Below, piece after piece: positions 1 to 11,379 of a DNA stretch of 64,000 nt. Below the pieces are notes generated by a model. That model was not told the DNA's origin. It did no database searches and worked only from the letters and a program-made list of their open reading frames with translations. The stretch comes from Sclerodactyla briareus (taxonomy: Eukaryota; Echinodermata; Holothuroidea; Dendrochirotida; Sclerodactylidae), in the NCBI GenBank assembly GCA_026419785.1, contig JAODTK010005586.1:91360-155359 (forward strand), written 5' to 3'. Position 1 is the first letter of the stretch, and the number at the start of each line of letters is the position of its first letter. The position numbers and the translations under genes were made by a program.

Positions 1-1556
1 TTCTGTTTTTTGTGATTTCTTATATCCCGTATATTTTAGGAAACGCAAACCTCGAAAAATTCATTCAACCTCTTCCACTTTACCGTATAGGCCTATGTAA
101 TGCTTGTCCTACGGGTCCTCTAATTAGATCGCTTGTGGTAAAGAAAAGAGGATGCCACTTTTCTCTCAACAGGGGACAACTTGACTCAAGCGTGATTGTT
201 GGGGAGGGGGTGAGGTATTTTCTCATTCGAAATAATGAATAATCAGTCATTGCCTATAATATTCATCCACAGTGCTGAATATCAGAGTTTACCATCTCGC
301 TTTGAGTAAAAATACATACTCACAAGGGAACATGCTAGAACGCCAAATTTTGTCTGGGGTTTTTGACATGTCCTCCTTTCATCTGACCAGTTTTATGGAT
401 AATCTGGTTGCATGTCATTGTACTTCAAGTCGTCGTCCCGGGTGTTGGGCTCCCTCCTGACTTGCCATCTGCCTTCATTATGATCTGTCACTTTTTGCGG
501 TCCATGTAGCTATTCTTTTCCTGCTTCGGTCAGCGCTGCCCAACCGCTATTGACTGCAGTCTTCTTTGAGGCACTCTTCTCAGCGTTCGCGTGGTCCACC
601 TCTGATTTTTTTTCTTTCATCCACCCTTCAATCAAATAGTAGCTTTGGGTATCTTTGCGATGGCATTCCCGGTGTGTCCAAAATAGCGCATTCTCCGAAT
701 TGCATTTCTGTGGAGGACAGTGAGATTGGGGCTAACGGATTGTCTGATAGCCTGATGTTACGGTACGGCAAGGGCGGCGATCACGGGAGGGGGGAGTCCG
801 TCCCCAGTATTTTGGTTGGGGACGCAATGTATTTTGCCTCCCCCTTCCCTCCCCATGTTTGATCCCGACTAATATTTCGCTGACACTGTATCCGTCATAT
901 CCGCAGCGACGTGTTTAAAACAAAAATTTAAGAATAATGACCTAAATGATTCAGATGAAGTCGATTTTGTGCTGCTCCCCTTTATTTCAGGTACCGGTAG
1001 TGTTCAGCCATATGATGTGCAGTGTACGTGCAGACAATTGGTGTTCCTTAATAATATGAAATGCCTGAAATTTGGTATCAATTTATGTGTGCGACACGTG
1101 TTGAAAGTTGGGTGTGTGCACGGTGCACGGTGCACTAAGGAGGCAGGCACACGGTGCGGGTGAACACCCCTTAAAATGCGAAATGGCCATCGAAGATTCG
1201 GTCAGAAACGTCACAAATTCGTGCTAAGACACGATTCGAAATTCAGGTGAAGGTTTCATTTTTTTTAGTTTTAACTTTTAAGTTTATATCCAAAGAGTGC
1301 CTGACTTTTCGATGAATATGTCCAAACGTGTAAAATCCCACACTTCACCAGCGACGCGCCCCCCGCGCCTTTCAGCCGCGCAATTGCCGGTCTTACTCAG
1401 TGGCGTCGTGCCCCCCGACTGGGGCCGCCCCGGTCACCCACAAAAAAATTTTCAGAGGTGTCATAAATTTTGTCATAATTTAAATTTAAAAAGGTATTCT
1501 CGAAATTGAAAAATAGTCTGTATAGTCAATTGATCTTTGATAATCGTTGCGTATTG
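1..1556. other. No gene recognised; AT/GC-mixed unique-looking DNA
   Basis: I see no exon with convincing splice sites and no known repeat here. The short open frames have no recognisable composition. At 1398-1408 the word CAGTGGCGTC, followed by a C-rich run, resembles the end of an hAT-type inverted repeat, but no partner end is visible. Confidence 0.5.
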
Positions 1557-1579
1557 CCCCCCCCCCCCCCCCCCCCCCC
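1557..1579. repeat. Poly-C tract
   Basis: About 23 uninterrupted C residues. The exact length is unreliable in any assembly. The glycine-rich frame on the minus strand across it is an artefact of this run. Confidence 0.9.
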
Positions 1580-2212
1580 GCCCTCCCCAACCCCAAACCC
1601 CCAACAACATAAAACTAACATGATATCGAAGATTAGTAGGCCCACCTGCATCCAATAGGCCTTACTGTTTTTCCTAAGCTCGCGCTAAATATTTGATATC
1701 AAATATACATCGCGCCACCAAAGACCACCTGAGGTCATTAAAACTCAAGATTTCTACCGGCCAAGGAAATGCGAGCATTAACATTTGCGCAAATTTCCGC
1801 TGAATCCCTTGATATTGTAGGTTGTATTTGTTCTGTTCATGGAAGTATATTTAAACATACACAAATTGCAGTCCGCGGGACGAAATCGGTCCCGCAGATT
1901 ATAACTTAAAGGTTTTCCAGACAAGAAAAGGTAGGAATAACGAGCGTTCATGAACACTGGAAAACGTCGATGCATGTATTAAAATGTCACTACAGAAAAT
2001 AAAAATCAATTTAAGTCAATTAATATTGTGACCACTATAACAGTCCCGGCTATATGAATGTTTTTTTGTGTGATATTAATGCTCATCTAGAACTATCATT
2101 TGCGACCCACAAGTATCCCTTCTTTGACAATTTTATGCTACGCTGCTTGACAAATCGTGGTGCCACCTGCCCCCTCACAGGATCACTTATTCTCAAATCG
2201 CATGAACTGCTA
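1580..2212. other. No feature recognised
   Basis: Unique-looking AT-rich DNA without convincing exons or repeats. Confidence 0.5.
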
Positions 2213-2213
2213 T

Positions 2214-2215
<2 letters not shown>

Positions 2216-2246
<31 letters not shown>
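2216..2246. repeat. (TA)n microsatellite
   Basis: About 15 TA units in a row, visible directly. The open frames that run through it encode an Ile/Tyr run and are not genes. Confidence 0.9.
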
Positions 2247-2252
<6 letters not shown>

Positions 2253-2335
2253 TTTTTTTTAATGAGGGAAGTTATCTATTTATTGAATATGAAAATGGCC
2301 CATGTGACTTATGTATGTTTTTTTTTTCAGATAAA

Positions 2336-3215
2336 CAATGGCATTGGCAATCACCATTTGGCATATGCAAAAGACCTTACTTTAATAGATTTGCTACGCT
2401 GCACAAAAAACCAATTATGCCGCTTCGCATTTTATACCCAAATTTGCATGAACCTAGAGAGGCTAAGGTGAAATTCATTATAATTTGTAAAGTTAACTTT
2501 TAATTTACTTATTGAAATGGTCATCTGGAAATCACCATTTGGCATTTAGGCCTATAATGATTAATTTTAACAAATTTGCTAGCTGCGCGGCAACCAATGG
2601 TGCCGCTTCGCTTGGATAGCCTTGAAATCGCAAGAACATAAAGTGGCTGAGGTGAAATTCAATTATGCTTCAGGTTATCTGTGAATATAACAGGAAAATA
2701 GCCATCTGGTGATCACTATTTGGTATTTGAGAAGACCTGATTTCGAAAATTTCACCACGCTTCGATTGGATAGTACGAAGCCGCTTGAAACATACGGCGG
2801 TTAAGAAGATATTCATTTTAATTGGCTAAGTTCATTTTTCAAGGTACTAAATGAAAAATGACCATCTGGGGCCCCCCGTGCGTCTGAGAAAGACCATATT
2901 TGAAGCTTTCGTTCGAGCTTCGCGGCAACCAATGTGCCGCCCTTCTTCCATAGGATCTAATTTATCAACATACTGTTGGTTTAAGTGAAATTCCCTTTTT
3001 TTTCATTCCAAACTTTGATGTTTCAATCTTTCGAATGAAAAATGGCCATCTGGTGCTCCCATGGCACCGAGAACCTTACTCTAAATTCGAACGCGGCAAA
3101 TACTGGTTGTCGCAGCTTAGACAGGTCACGACATGAAGTCAGAGGGGCATTGATAATTTGTTTCACATATTTCCCGGCCCATCTGAAACCCATCGTGGGA
3201 TTGGAAACCCCTGGT
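2336..3215 (+). repeat. Diverged tandem array, unit about 180 bp, five copies
   Basis: Units start with ATGGxCATCTGG-like words near 2338, 2517, 2698, 2858 and 3041, giving steps of about 179, 181, 160 and 183 bp. Each unit repeats the order: CCATTTGG-like block, AAGACCTTA-like block, 'GGCAACCAATGxTGCCGC' block, then AAGTGAAATTC and a T-rich stretch. Copies are heavily diverged and the last is truncated. The length is nucleosome-like, as in a satellite remnant. No coding potential is evident. Confidence 0.7.
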
Positions 3216-5022
3216 AATCCTCGTGAGCTTAAACTAAAGAGGGAGTAAAAGAAGGGAATTGTAACCGGAAGGCCATCAAATGAATAATTTTTTGAGGTGT
3301 AAAAGAAGTGGAAGTTGTGCCAGACGACTGTCAACTGAATATTCGAGATGAATTAACCGGCATAAATAAGGGCGAAGTTTTTAGGTGTGTGTAAATTGTA
3401 AGGGGTGTTGCTTCACTTATATGGGGAACGTGGGAAGTGTTTTTCCTGCTATCTGACGAAGTTTTGTATGCGCGCTGAATGTGGTGGCGCTCGGCCCCAA
3501 GGTACGTAACCCGTCCCGAATAGTAGTAAAAACCTGCTGATGGGCCTCCCAAAATGTTATTTTCACGACGACCCTGGTCTGCACCATGTGGGTACACTCA
3601 TTTGACGACCCTGTCTGGCCCCATTAGAAGTTGCCCTCCCGGCGCCTGGGTTGCGCACAGAAGATTAAAATGGGGGCCGTAATCTTCGAGTCAAAAACAT
3701 CAGGCCTAGGACCGTCAGAGAGAGGTCAGGCAACGGTAACGCGCTGGTCAAAAATTCGTTCCCCGCTAAATCTCGCGGCTACGCAGCGAAAGTATAGTGG
3801 ATGTTGCCATCTGCCATGCATTTCCATGCTCCTTTCATGACCCCCCCGTAACCCACTTGCATCGCTTTTTTAGAAGTCACAAACCCCCAACGCGAAAACT
3901 GGAAGTGATCTAACACGGCGATAAGTTTCAGAAGAAGAAACCTTCATTTTTTTTTTTTGTCAATATAGGAATGCTGCTTAAAGGCACGGGAAGTGCCGTT
4001 CCTGCAATCGGAGGCGTCTGTCAAACGAAAAATTTTCGGGATGCTACGCGCAACCCGTAGTGGCGCTCACTGGAGACTATTAATCTGGCCCTTACTCCCA
4101 ATCGCCAACAAAATCACCGCCTTTGCCCTCTGAGCAGTTGAATGGAGCTGTGAGGCCGAGTAATTGGGAGGATATTGGCTTGATAGACTGTGAGACGTCA
4201 CTCAGCTTCCGTGATAAAGATATCGTTGTTACAACCGTTTACGCAACATTTCTGTTCCAAGTATGAACTCCTTTACTTACCGTATCGAAAGATAAAAAGG
4301 TAATTGAAAATGTTCGAGAGGGCTACTAGAGTAAGACTTACCTACGAGGAAAGATTAAAGCGTCGCGATCTCGCGGAGAGTTATTAATGAGCGGAATAGC
4401 CTTCTAGGATATTGTTCTGTCGAGAGTGTGAAGCGTTCAAAAACAGGTTCTTCATGTATTTTTCAGAATTGTGGCGAATTGAATTCTTTAGGCATCTGGA
4501 TTATTCTTTGGTGTTGTGGCTTCAGGTCTTTCATGAAGTTTTGTCCTCCTGACCCTTTTCACTAAACTATCACGATTATCGTTAGTTCTTGGAGGGAAAA
4601 GCCTATGATTTTAAATAAATCAGTCCATTTAAGTCTTTTGGCCCTCGGAAAATACAGGATTCAGGTAATTGGGAATGATGAAACACGGACAAAAAACTTG
4701 GAAATTCAGGTCCCTTCGCGTCATTGAGATCTCCTATGACCTCTGGCAGAGAAATCGTGGTATTTAAATGATAGGCCGGCAGGCCTTCTCATATTTAAGT
4801 GATCACCACCATTCATGTGCCCACCAAACATGCCTTGACGGGATTACGATAACATTCGTGAAAACCACGAGGGAGGAGATTGAATGGATTTGAAAGGAAA
4901 TGTAATTGACCGAATGCAGTTCTTGGTCAAGAAGGAATGGTGAGGTTACCGTAACGGGTCGGGGCGTGCATGTGCCCCCACCCCCCACATTCTTGCGGGT
5001 CATCAGGCGCATGCCCCGCAAA
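3216..5022. other. No gene recognised
   Basis: Mixed unique-looking DNA with a T-run near 3950. No frame looks like a protein. Minus-strand GTAAGT-like words near 4280 and 4341 look like splice donors but sit beside no coding-like sequence. Confidence 0.4.
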
Positions 5023-5040
5023 ACTCTGGCGCCACCCCTG
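5023..5040 (-). mobile_element. Possible terminus of an hAT-like element
   Basis: The word TCTGGCGCCACCCCTG ends at 5040. Its reverse complement begins CAGGGGTGGCGCCAGA, in the style of hAT-family terminal repeats, which commonly start CAGxGG. A related end is seen at 54838-54854. I could not find the matching opposite end, so only a terminus is claimed. Confidence 0.3.
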
Positions 5041-6800
5041 GGGGGTTCTATAACAGGTGGTAATTAAAGAGTTATACTACAAAACTATCAGCTTATATGG
5101 TTGGATTACTTTGAAGGCCAACTGCCAGGATGAATATAAGAGGAAATATATTAGCTAGAGCCAATTGAATGCGTCGTTAAAACCGAAGTTCATACGCCGT
5201 TCCGTACGGAGTTACATTCCTTGAGGGTGCACGTGTACGTGTATTACGCAAGAGCGAAATGCATCCCATTATGCAATATTAAATGATGTCATACTTGACA
5301 CAACCCTGCAAACAATCTGTTTTCTATGGAAATCGCACATTATTTACTTCGAAGCATTTAGGTATACGAGAAGGATTGCATGCTGTAAGGGTTGGGAGGT
5401 TTTGAGGGTTAATTTGGTGAAGACGACAACAGAACTTCGCCCTAACTGTTGACTCATTCAACGAGGCCTATTTCGAAAATGAGGATCCCCAGATCACAGA
5501 AGAAGGCTCCCCACTGCCACGAAGTATCACCCCGCATGCCAACAATCACATGCACTGTTCCGATTAGAAGGCCCTGTACTTTACGTGCATTTCTAAATAG
5601 CGCCGCGCTCTAGGCTGTTAGACCCTGATCGATCGCAAGGAACGAGATAAATGCCTGTATAACTAAGTAGTGCTAAAAATAGACGGGAGAGTCCATGAAC
5701 AATGCGGGTGCAGTAGGTACACATCATTTCGAGGTGATTTGAATAAGGATGGATAGGCAAATTACCGGTCTGTTCCATATTTCACCCAAACTCTAGTAAT
5801 GCCTAATTTCCCTATCAGTTTATTCGATTTCTGCATTACATAAAAAAACGAGCATCCGGGCTTTTATTCAGTCCGACTGCTTTCAGAGTAGGCCTATTAG
5901 GCCAGTTGCCAGTTTTGATCAGTGTGGGTTGTGGGGGCGCCGTGGTGACGGTGGTTCTAGCTAAATATGACAGTTCGGTTAACCATATTGATTTTTCCGC
6001 TAAGACTGTCATGTTTTTGAGAATGATAATTCGGGTAGAACCTTGAACGACCATTGAGAAGTTCCGCAATGAATAGTTGAATATTCAGTGAAAATAATTT
6101 TTTTAGTATAGATGAAGCGAAGGCGTGGAAGGATCGCCACCTTTTCGCCAGGGTTTCCCGATGAAAGTGCAAACATTCATCGGGGAGTAGCCGGATACTT
6201 CCGTGAGTCCCATTTTCTCACAAAACAAATACAACTAACTTATAAACGCAACACAAAAACACCGTTACCGATGGGCCAAACTATTTTCTCCCGCCCTAAT
6301 TTCAGATGGTCCCGTCTATAACCTTTGGACGGATAAGGCCTATAACTCGTTTCCATAAGAAAACATGCAACCAATAGCGAAAATGTACTGAAAACTGCAG
6401 GAGGCAAGACATCTTCATCGCCACGAGGGTCGGCGCCGATGGATATACGTCCCAGGTCCGTACCGATAGATTTGTCTTGGTGGGAGGGGGTAGAGGTCGG
6501 AACCCATGGGGAAGTTCGTCCTCATTAATGGCCTCACCCTCTCTATTTTCAAATAAGTACAATTTCTGTCCAATTTTCTGTGAGATCGTGTTTTTACCAA
6601 ATGTGCAGGGAAAACCAGAAAAAATTGTGCACAGTAGTGTGGCGCACAGTTTATTGAACATTCTGGCCAAAGTCTGGGGCAGCGATTTATAAAACCAAGG
6701 TCTACGACTGTTAAAAGTTTTCCAAAAAAACCGATTACAGGATTTGTGATCACAAAATGCCCAGATTTGAAGCTGGGACATGCATCTACATCAGCGCGGG
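5041..6800. other. No gene recognised
   Basis: No exon or known repeat recognised. The longest frames on the minus strand (6302-7002) have a random-looking composition and lead into the C/G-rich transposon-like end at 6965-6979. Confidence 0.4.
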
Positions 6801-6819
6801 AGAGGTCATTTCCGCCATC

Positions 6820-6979
6820 TAGGAGGGGGTGGGGGGGGTGCGCAACCAAAAAATTCCTTGTACGATCCGCGCCAAACCATGGTGGCGCTCCTTTTAGATA
6901 TGTTCCGTGTCCCCCCACAAAAATGTTGTGCCCTCCTTGTGCCCCCCCCCAAGTTTTGGAAAGTCTGGTGACGCCACTG
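6820..6979 (-). mobile_element. Possible hAT-like terminus with G/C runs
   Basis: CTGGTGACGCCACTG ends at 6979; read on the minus strand it begins CAGTGGCGTCACCAG, a form often seen at hAT-type ends. It is followed inward by poly-G/poly-C stretches. The other end is not identified. Confidence 0.35.
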
Positions 6980-7185
6980 TCCAAGGGTTCCACGTAGGGC
7001 AAGGGAAGCTAGGCCTGTGCATTTGTGGTTGTCATGGAACCCCCCCCCCCCCACTGTGTGCTCTGCCGCCTCGCCGTTGGACAGATACTGCCACGGACTC
7101 GGACGTTTCGAAACTCGAACGCGCAAAATTTTAGTGGACGATGAAGCCTTAGCCTGGCCTTTACAGGCCCACGACGTTTAACATT

Positions 7186-7772
7186 CCCAGCAACACCCAA
7201 CGTTTTAACAATATTTTGCATATTTTTCGCCAAATGTTTTTTTAAACTATTTTCTTTTGATAACACCAATGGGTAGGAAAATGTTTCTAAAAGCGTTTGG
7301 TACAAAACATTTTTGCACCATCCGTTTTTGAAAACTGTTTTTTTTCGAAAAAAAAATCACTTCTGAATTGGTCTTAATAGGTTTGGCGGAATTTTTGGGG
7401 GTAAAATGCTCCTTACACTGTTCTCAAAATATTTTCTCAAACGTTTTTGACTGGGGGCATGAGAACGTTTTGCAAACATTAATGTTCCTCAACTGCTCAA
7501 CGTACAACATTTTTCTGAAACAGTAGGGAAAATATTGTTCGGGAAAAAAGTTTTTGAATGGTAGAAAATGTTTGTCAAAACATTTAGTTACTCATGGCTG
7601 CTCAACATAAAACATTTTTCTGGAACATTAGGGAAATATTTTCCGAAAAAAACACGTTTTTTTTTATTGGTATGAAGTTTTTTCAACATTTATGTTACTC
7701 ACTGCTCAACATAAAACATTTTTCTGAAACATTAGGAAAATATTTTCGAAAAACGTTTCGTGTTTGCTGGGT
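7186..7772. mobile_element. MITE with CCCAGCAA-type inverted ends and internal 100-bp repeats
   Basis: The left end reads CCCAGCAACACCCAACGTTT and the right end, reverse-complemented, reads CCCAGCAAACACGAAACGTT, an imperfect terminal inverted repeat of about 20 bp. Inside, the block TGCTCAACATAAAACATTTT recurs near 7493, 7592 and 7692, a 100-bp period, each followed by CTGAAACATTAGGGAAAATA-like sequence. There is no transposase, so it is a non-autonomous element. Similar ends with AAACGTTT-rich interiors are, to my knowledge, widespread in aquatic invertebrates; I could not check a repeat library. Confidence 0.7.
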
Positions 7773-7837
7773 AGTTTAATTCGACACTCTTAATAATTGG
7801 ACACATTCCAAAAACTTGAAACCTGAAGAACGGAATA

Positions 7838-7953
7838 TAATATATAATAATAATAATAATAATAATATAATAATAATAATAATTAATAATAATAATATAA
7901 TAATAATAATAATATAATAATAATAATATAATAATAATAATAATAATAATAAT
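7838..7953. repeat. (TAA)n microsatellite
   Basis: About 115 bp of ATAATAATA with occasional single-unit slips. Confidence 0.95.
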
Positions 7954-8042
7954 ATGGCCTACATCTTCTCAACAACAACCGTTCATTGGACTGGGACATT
8001 CCTAAACTGTTTCTCATTTACTCATCTCATCAGAAAATGTAA

Positions 8043-8068
8043 CCCCCCCTCCCCCCCCCCCCCCCACC

Positions 8069-8099
<31 letters not shown>

Positions 8100-8110
8100 A
8101 CACTCACACT
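8043..8110. repeat. Poly-C tract followed by (CA)n
   Basis: Runs of C interrupted by a few T/A, then about nine CA units. Length is probably polymorphic and poorly assembled. Confidence 0.9.
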
Positions 8111-10560
8111 GACTCTTCTAGAGCCTGATTATCCTCAAATTGGGAATGTTGCATTGATTTAGCCCTGTGTGCTACTACTCCTCCCTTATTATTCCTTTCC
8201 TCAAATCATCTTCCTGCGACTGCAATTTCATTTCATTCACCTCCGTCTAGAAATATTATGGAATATATCCCATCTGAAGAGATGGAAACCTACGACATCG
8301 ACGTCTACATCTTGTACTCGTTCCATACATCCAGCGCTCTATGGTTGTTGTTGAAATACCAATTGCAGATTTCGTATTGGTCATGTTTGCTCATTCGGTC
8401 AGTATACGCAATCGGTCTCTTGGGTAAATGATAAAGGATTGTCTCGTAGTCGTAGATTGTGTATGCGGGATGTACGTCGTGAGTACTAAAAATAGCCGCA
8501 TACAGCGATTCATGCAGCAAGAACATAACATACGCGTATGTGTGTACTGCATGATATGCATGCACAATTCCGAGAGCTAGCTAGCTAGCTAGAGAGATCG
8601 AGAGAGTACGAGTCGAGCTAGCACTAGTAGCTAGACGCATTTTCGCAAGCAATTACTTACATAACCAACTGAACAGGTGAAGAGGAAGGAAAACCATTCA
8701 GAAGTATGTCATTCGTAAGCCTTACTTGAATGCATTTATTGGCAGCTAGTATGGGATTTCTATTTAGAGGGAATTTCGTAAATGGTAGCGAGAAACCGGG
8801 AGCAATCGTTGTATAATTGGTATCCTATCGCCTATCGAGCTTGAGTGACCAAACAAACAGGTTGATGTGTTGATCACTGTGTGCTCGTTGTATTTCGTAA
8901 TACACTTGATATTAATATTAGGTGAGTACCCACCGCACAGTTTTGGCTACCTGTATTTACCTTTATTCACATAAAGGAATTGGAGAATGACGGAGCAGGG
9001 AGCGAGTATGGCTTGTATGACCCTCGATAGTCTGTTAAAAACCTTGACTTGATTGATTACTGAATACGATATTCAATAATAAATTGCACAGATAGAGGTC
9101 TTAGAGTATCGGTCAACGTACCGAATGTGCGCACCTTTCCTATACCTAGCTACACTAAATTCGTAGCCTAAGCTAGTAGCCTATAACTCCGAGAATCGCG
9201 AATTGTTTTTAGTATTCGTGACTGTTTCCAGCATTCTTCATTAGTCAAATCGCAATTTTTCAGTAGAAATTGAGTATCTTCTTGTACCGGTTATATTTAC
9301 TTCCTGAGGAAAAAGTCTGAAATTGTGCAAGGTCGATTAGTCCGTCTCGAAGAATTTTACGTAGCACAATTCCCATTGAGGTGACAAAATCCGTAACCTC
9401 ATGCCTCCAAACTTTCCCCCCGATTACACAGCCCTCTATAACCTTCAAAACATCATTCAAGAACATTCCCATCCACTACAAGGTTAAAATTTCATTAGTA
9501 TCAGTTGATACTTACAAATACCTAATTTTGACCGTACTGATTGGGAAAAAAAAATCACCACCTGTTTTTCTCCAGCTAGTCTTGTTTGAAACATAGTTTT
9601 GTAGACAGGAGTGTTGCCACTCGGCTCATTTTGGCAATCTATATTTATATTGGACACATGCAGACATTCTACGAAATCGCATGATTATTTCTATTTAGAA
9701 GTGGCACGCGTAACACAGACACAACCGTGAACTTGGTTGAAGGCATTTTAGTATCTTGGGGGTTCCTGCTGATTTTTGGTCATCTTCGTTGAATTCTCAC
9801 CTACCAAGACCAATATGAGGAATGAATAAGTTCTGAACCTTTTCTTAACTACAATCTTGGTCTTTCTTTGGGTATTTAATTGAGATGCAAGCTTGTCAGA
9901 AACTGAAGTTGAAACAGAAGTTGGTCGCTTAGTGCTAGCCTTATAAACAGCCTAGGCCTTGAAGTTTTGAACGCAGGCTTTAGTACAGGTACCTAAGCCC
10001 TGTGAGCGCAGGCTAGTCCGACTCGGTTTCGAATGCACAAATTGAGGAGGGCTTCAAATAAAATTACTGATTTTGTTATTCTACAATTTTTCTATTTTCC
10101 TCGGTCTGGCTCGTTTATGTATCATTTTTGAGAGTGATTCCATGGTTGTATTATTTAGGATCGGAGGTCATACAAGGCATTATTGCCGTCAGTGCCGGTG
10201 CGCAAATTGAGGATGAACCATGCTACTACCACTTCAAGTATGATATTCTAATCTAATTCTGCCGGCCCAAGGCCTGGTCCACTTGTAAGTTGGTATAAAC
10301 AGTACAGCCTAACCAAGCTCACAGGCTGTAACTAGCTAGCCTATGCAGATTACATTAAGCCTAGCTGAAGGCCTTTTTGCAACGTTAGGCTAAATGTTCG
10401 GAGCACTCAAAATACGGATGAAAAAGGTTTGATAAGATGCAGAAGAGTAAAGAAACTGTCTCATGCCTGGAGTTCCCCTTTAAACATTCTGGGAATGCAG
10501 ATAGGCTACATTCGGGGGCAGTTTGGTAGAGCAACATGAATGTGCTAATCTATGTGAATG
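8111..10560. other. No gene recognised; contains a short (CTAG)n run
   Basis: GCTAGCTAGCTAGCTAG lies at about 8576-8592. The rest looks unique. No frame is convincing, and no splice-site-flanked exon could be supported. Confidence 0.45.
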
Positions 10561-10562
10561 TG

Positions 10563-10586
10563 CTATCTATCTATCTATCTATCTAT
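10563..10586. repeat. (TATC)n microsatellite
   Basis: Six TATC units followed by TATATA and TGTCTGTCTG, visible directly. Confidence 0.9.
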
Positions 10587-10589
10587 ATA

Positions 10590-10988
10590 TTTGTCTGTCT
10601 GTTCATCAATTGCCTTTTTTGCCCTTGAGCAGTCATCTTTTGATGGATGTTGACCAAACTTGTACCCAATGTTTATTGACCCATGGAATATGTTTGACTT
10701 CATGGAGGTCAAGGTGATATAGGCCATTATATGTAACATCTTAAAAATCGATGGATCATTGCTGCTACAAAGTACTTTTTTTGTAAAACTGGGGTCATAA
10801 TGTGCCGTGGGAGGTGTCCTTAAGTGTTTGCAGATTTTGGATGCAACGTCATACAGTGCCGTCAGAATTGAAATAGTAACATCTGATGAAAGAAGCATCA
10901 CAGACCCCAAAACAGTCATTCCTTGATGGATGTTGACCAAACTTGGACCCAATGTTCATTGACCTTTAGGACATCTTTGACCATGTCA
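10590..10988 (+). repeat. Dispersed repeat, 'GATGGATGTTGACCAAACTT' family
   Basis: The block TGATGGATGTTGACCAAACT plus GGACCCAATGTTCATTGACC occurs near 10640, 10924 and again at 11859, with AGGTCA-like words between. It is part of a larger repeat field that continues to about 12.9 kb after the SINE insertion. No coding function is seen. Confidence 0.6.
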
Positions 10989-10990
10989 TT

Positions 10991-11375
10991 TAATCGAGTG
11001 GTTGGCACAGTGGTAGAGCGTTGGCCTTCCACCCGGGAGACCAGAATTTGATATCCCGGTCGGGTCGTACCAAAAACTTAAAAATGGAACCTGTTGCTTT
11101 TGCGATTAGAGCAGGGACAAACGAGGGTAGACAATTTGGGCGTTTGCCATCTGCGTGTGAATACCACCATACCAACCCCCACCCCCCCCACAGTTAGGTA
11201 TCTGGCCAAGAGGCCACACAAATGCCATCTATTCCACACCAGTACCTGGGGAGGGATTCGCCGCTGACAATTTGTGCAGTATCCAGGTCTGCACCCTTGC
11301 TGGGCCTCGAATAGGATCGATTCTCTGCTCGGCAAGTATATCATAAAAAAAATATATATAAAAAAAAAGGTGAAA
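10991..11375 (+). mobile_element. tRNA-derived SINE, copy 1
   Basis: The 5' part resembles a tRNA. GTTGGCACAGTGGTAGAGCG matches a pol III A box (TRGCNNAGNGG) and continues as a tRNA-like anticodon arm, TTGGCCTTCCACCCGG; the B-box region GAATTTGATATCCC is degenerate. A roughly 300-bp tRNA-unrelated body follows, ending with GGCAAGTATATCATAA and an A-rich tail. The body and end align with a second copy in the opposite direction at 17217-17500, which proves it is a dispersed family. SINEs of this type are transcribed by RNA polymerase III and moved by LINE machinery. It interrupts the 10.6-12.9 kb repeat field. Target-site duplications are unclear. Confidence 0.8.
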
Positions 11376-11379
11376 ATCA

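Noticed and set aside
2054-2503. 149-codon plus-strand frame
   Set aside because: It crosses the (TA)n run and the start of the 180-bp array; Ile/Tyr run is low complexity.
6302-7002. 159- and 195-codon overlapping minus-strand frames
   Set aside because: Two frames of the same DNA, random-looking composition, ending in a C/G-rich transposon-like terminus; no recognisable domain.
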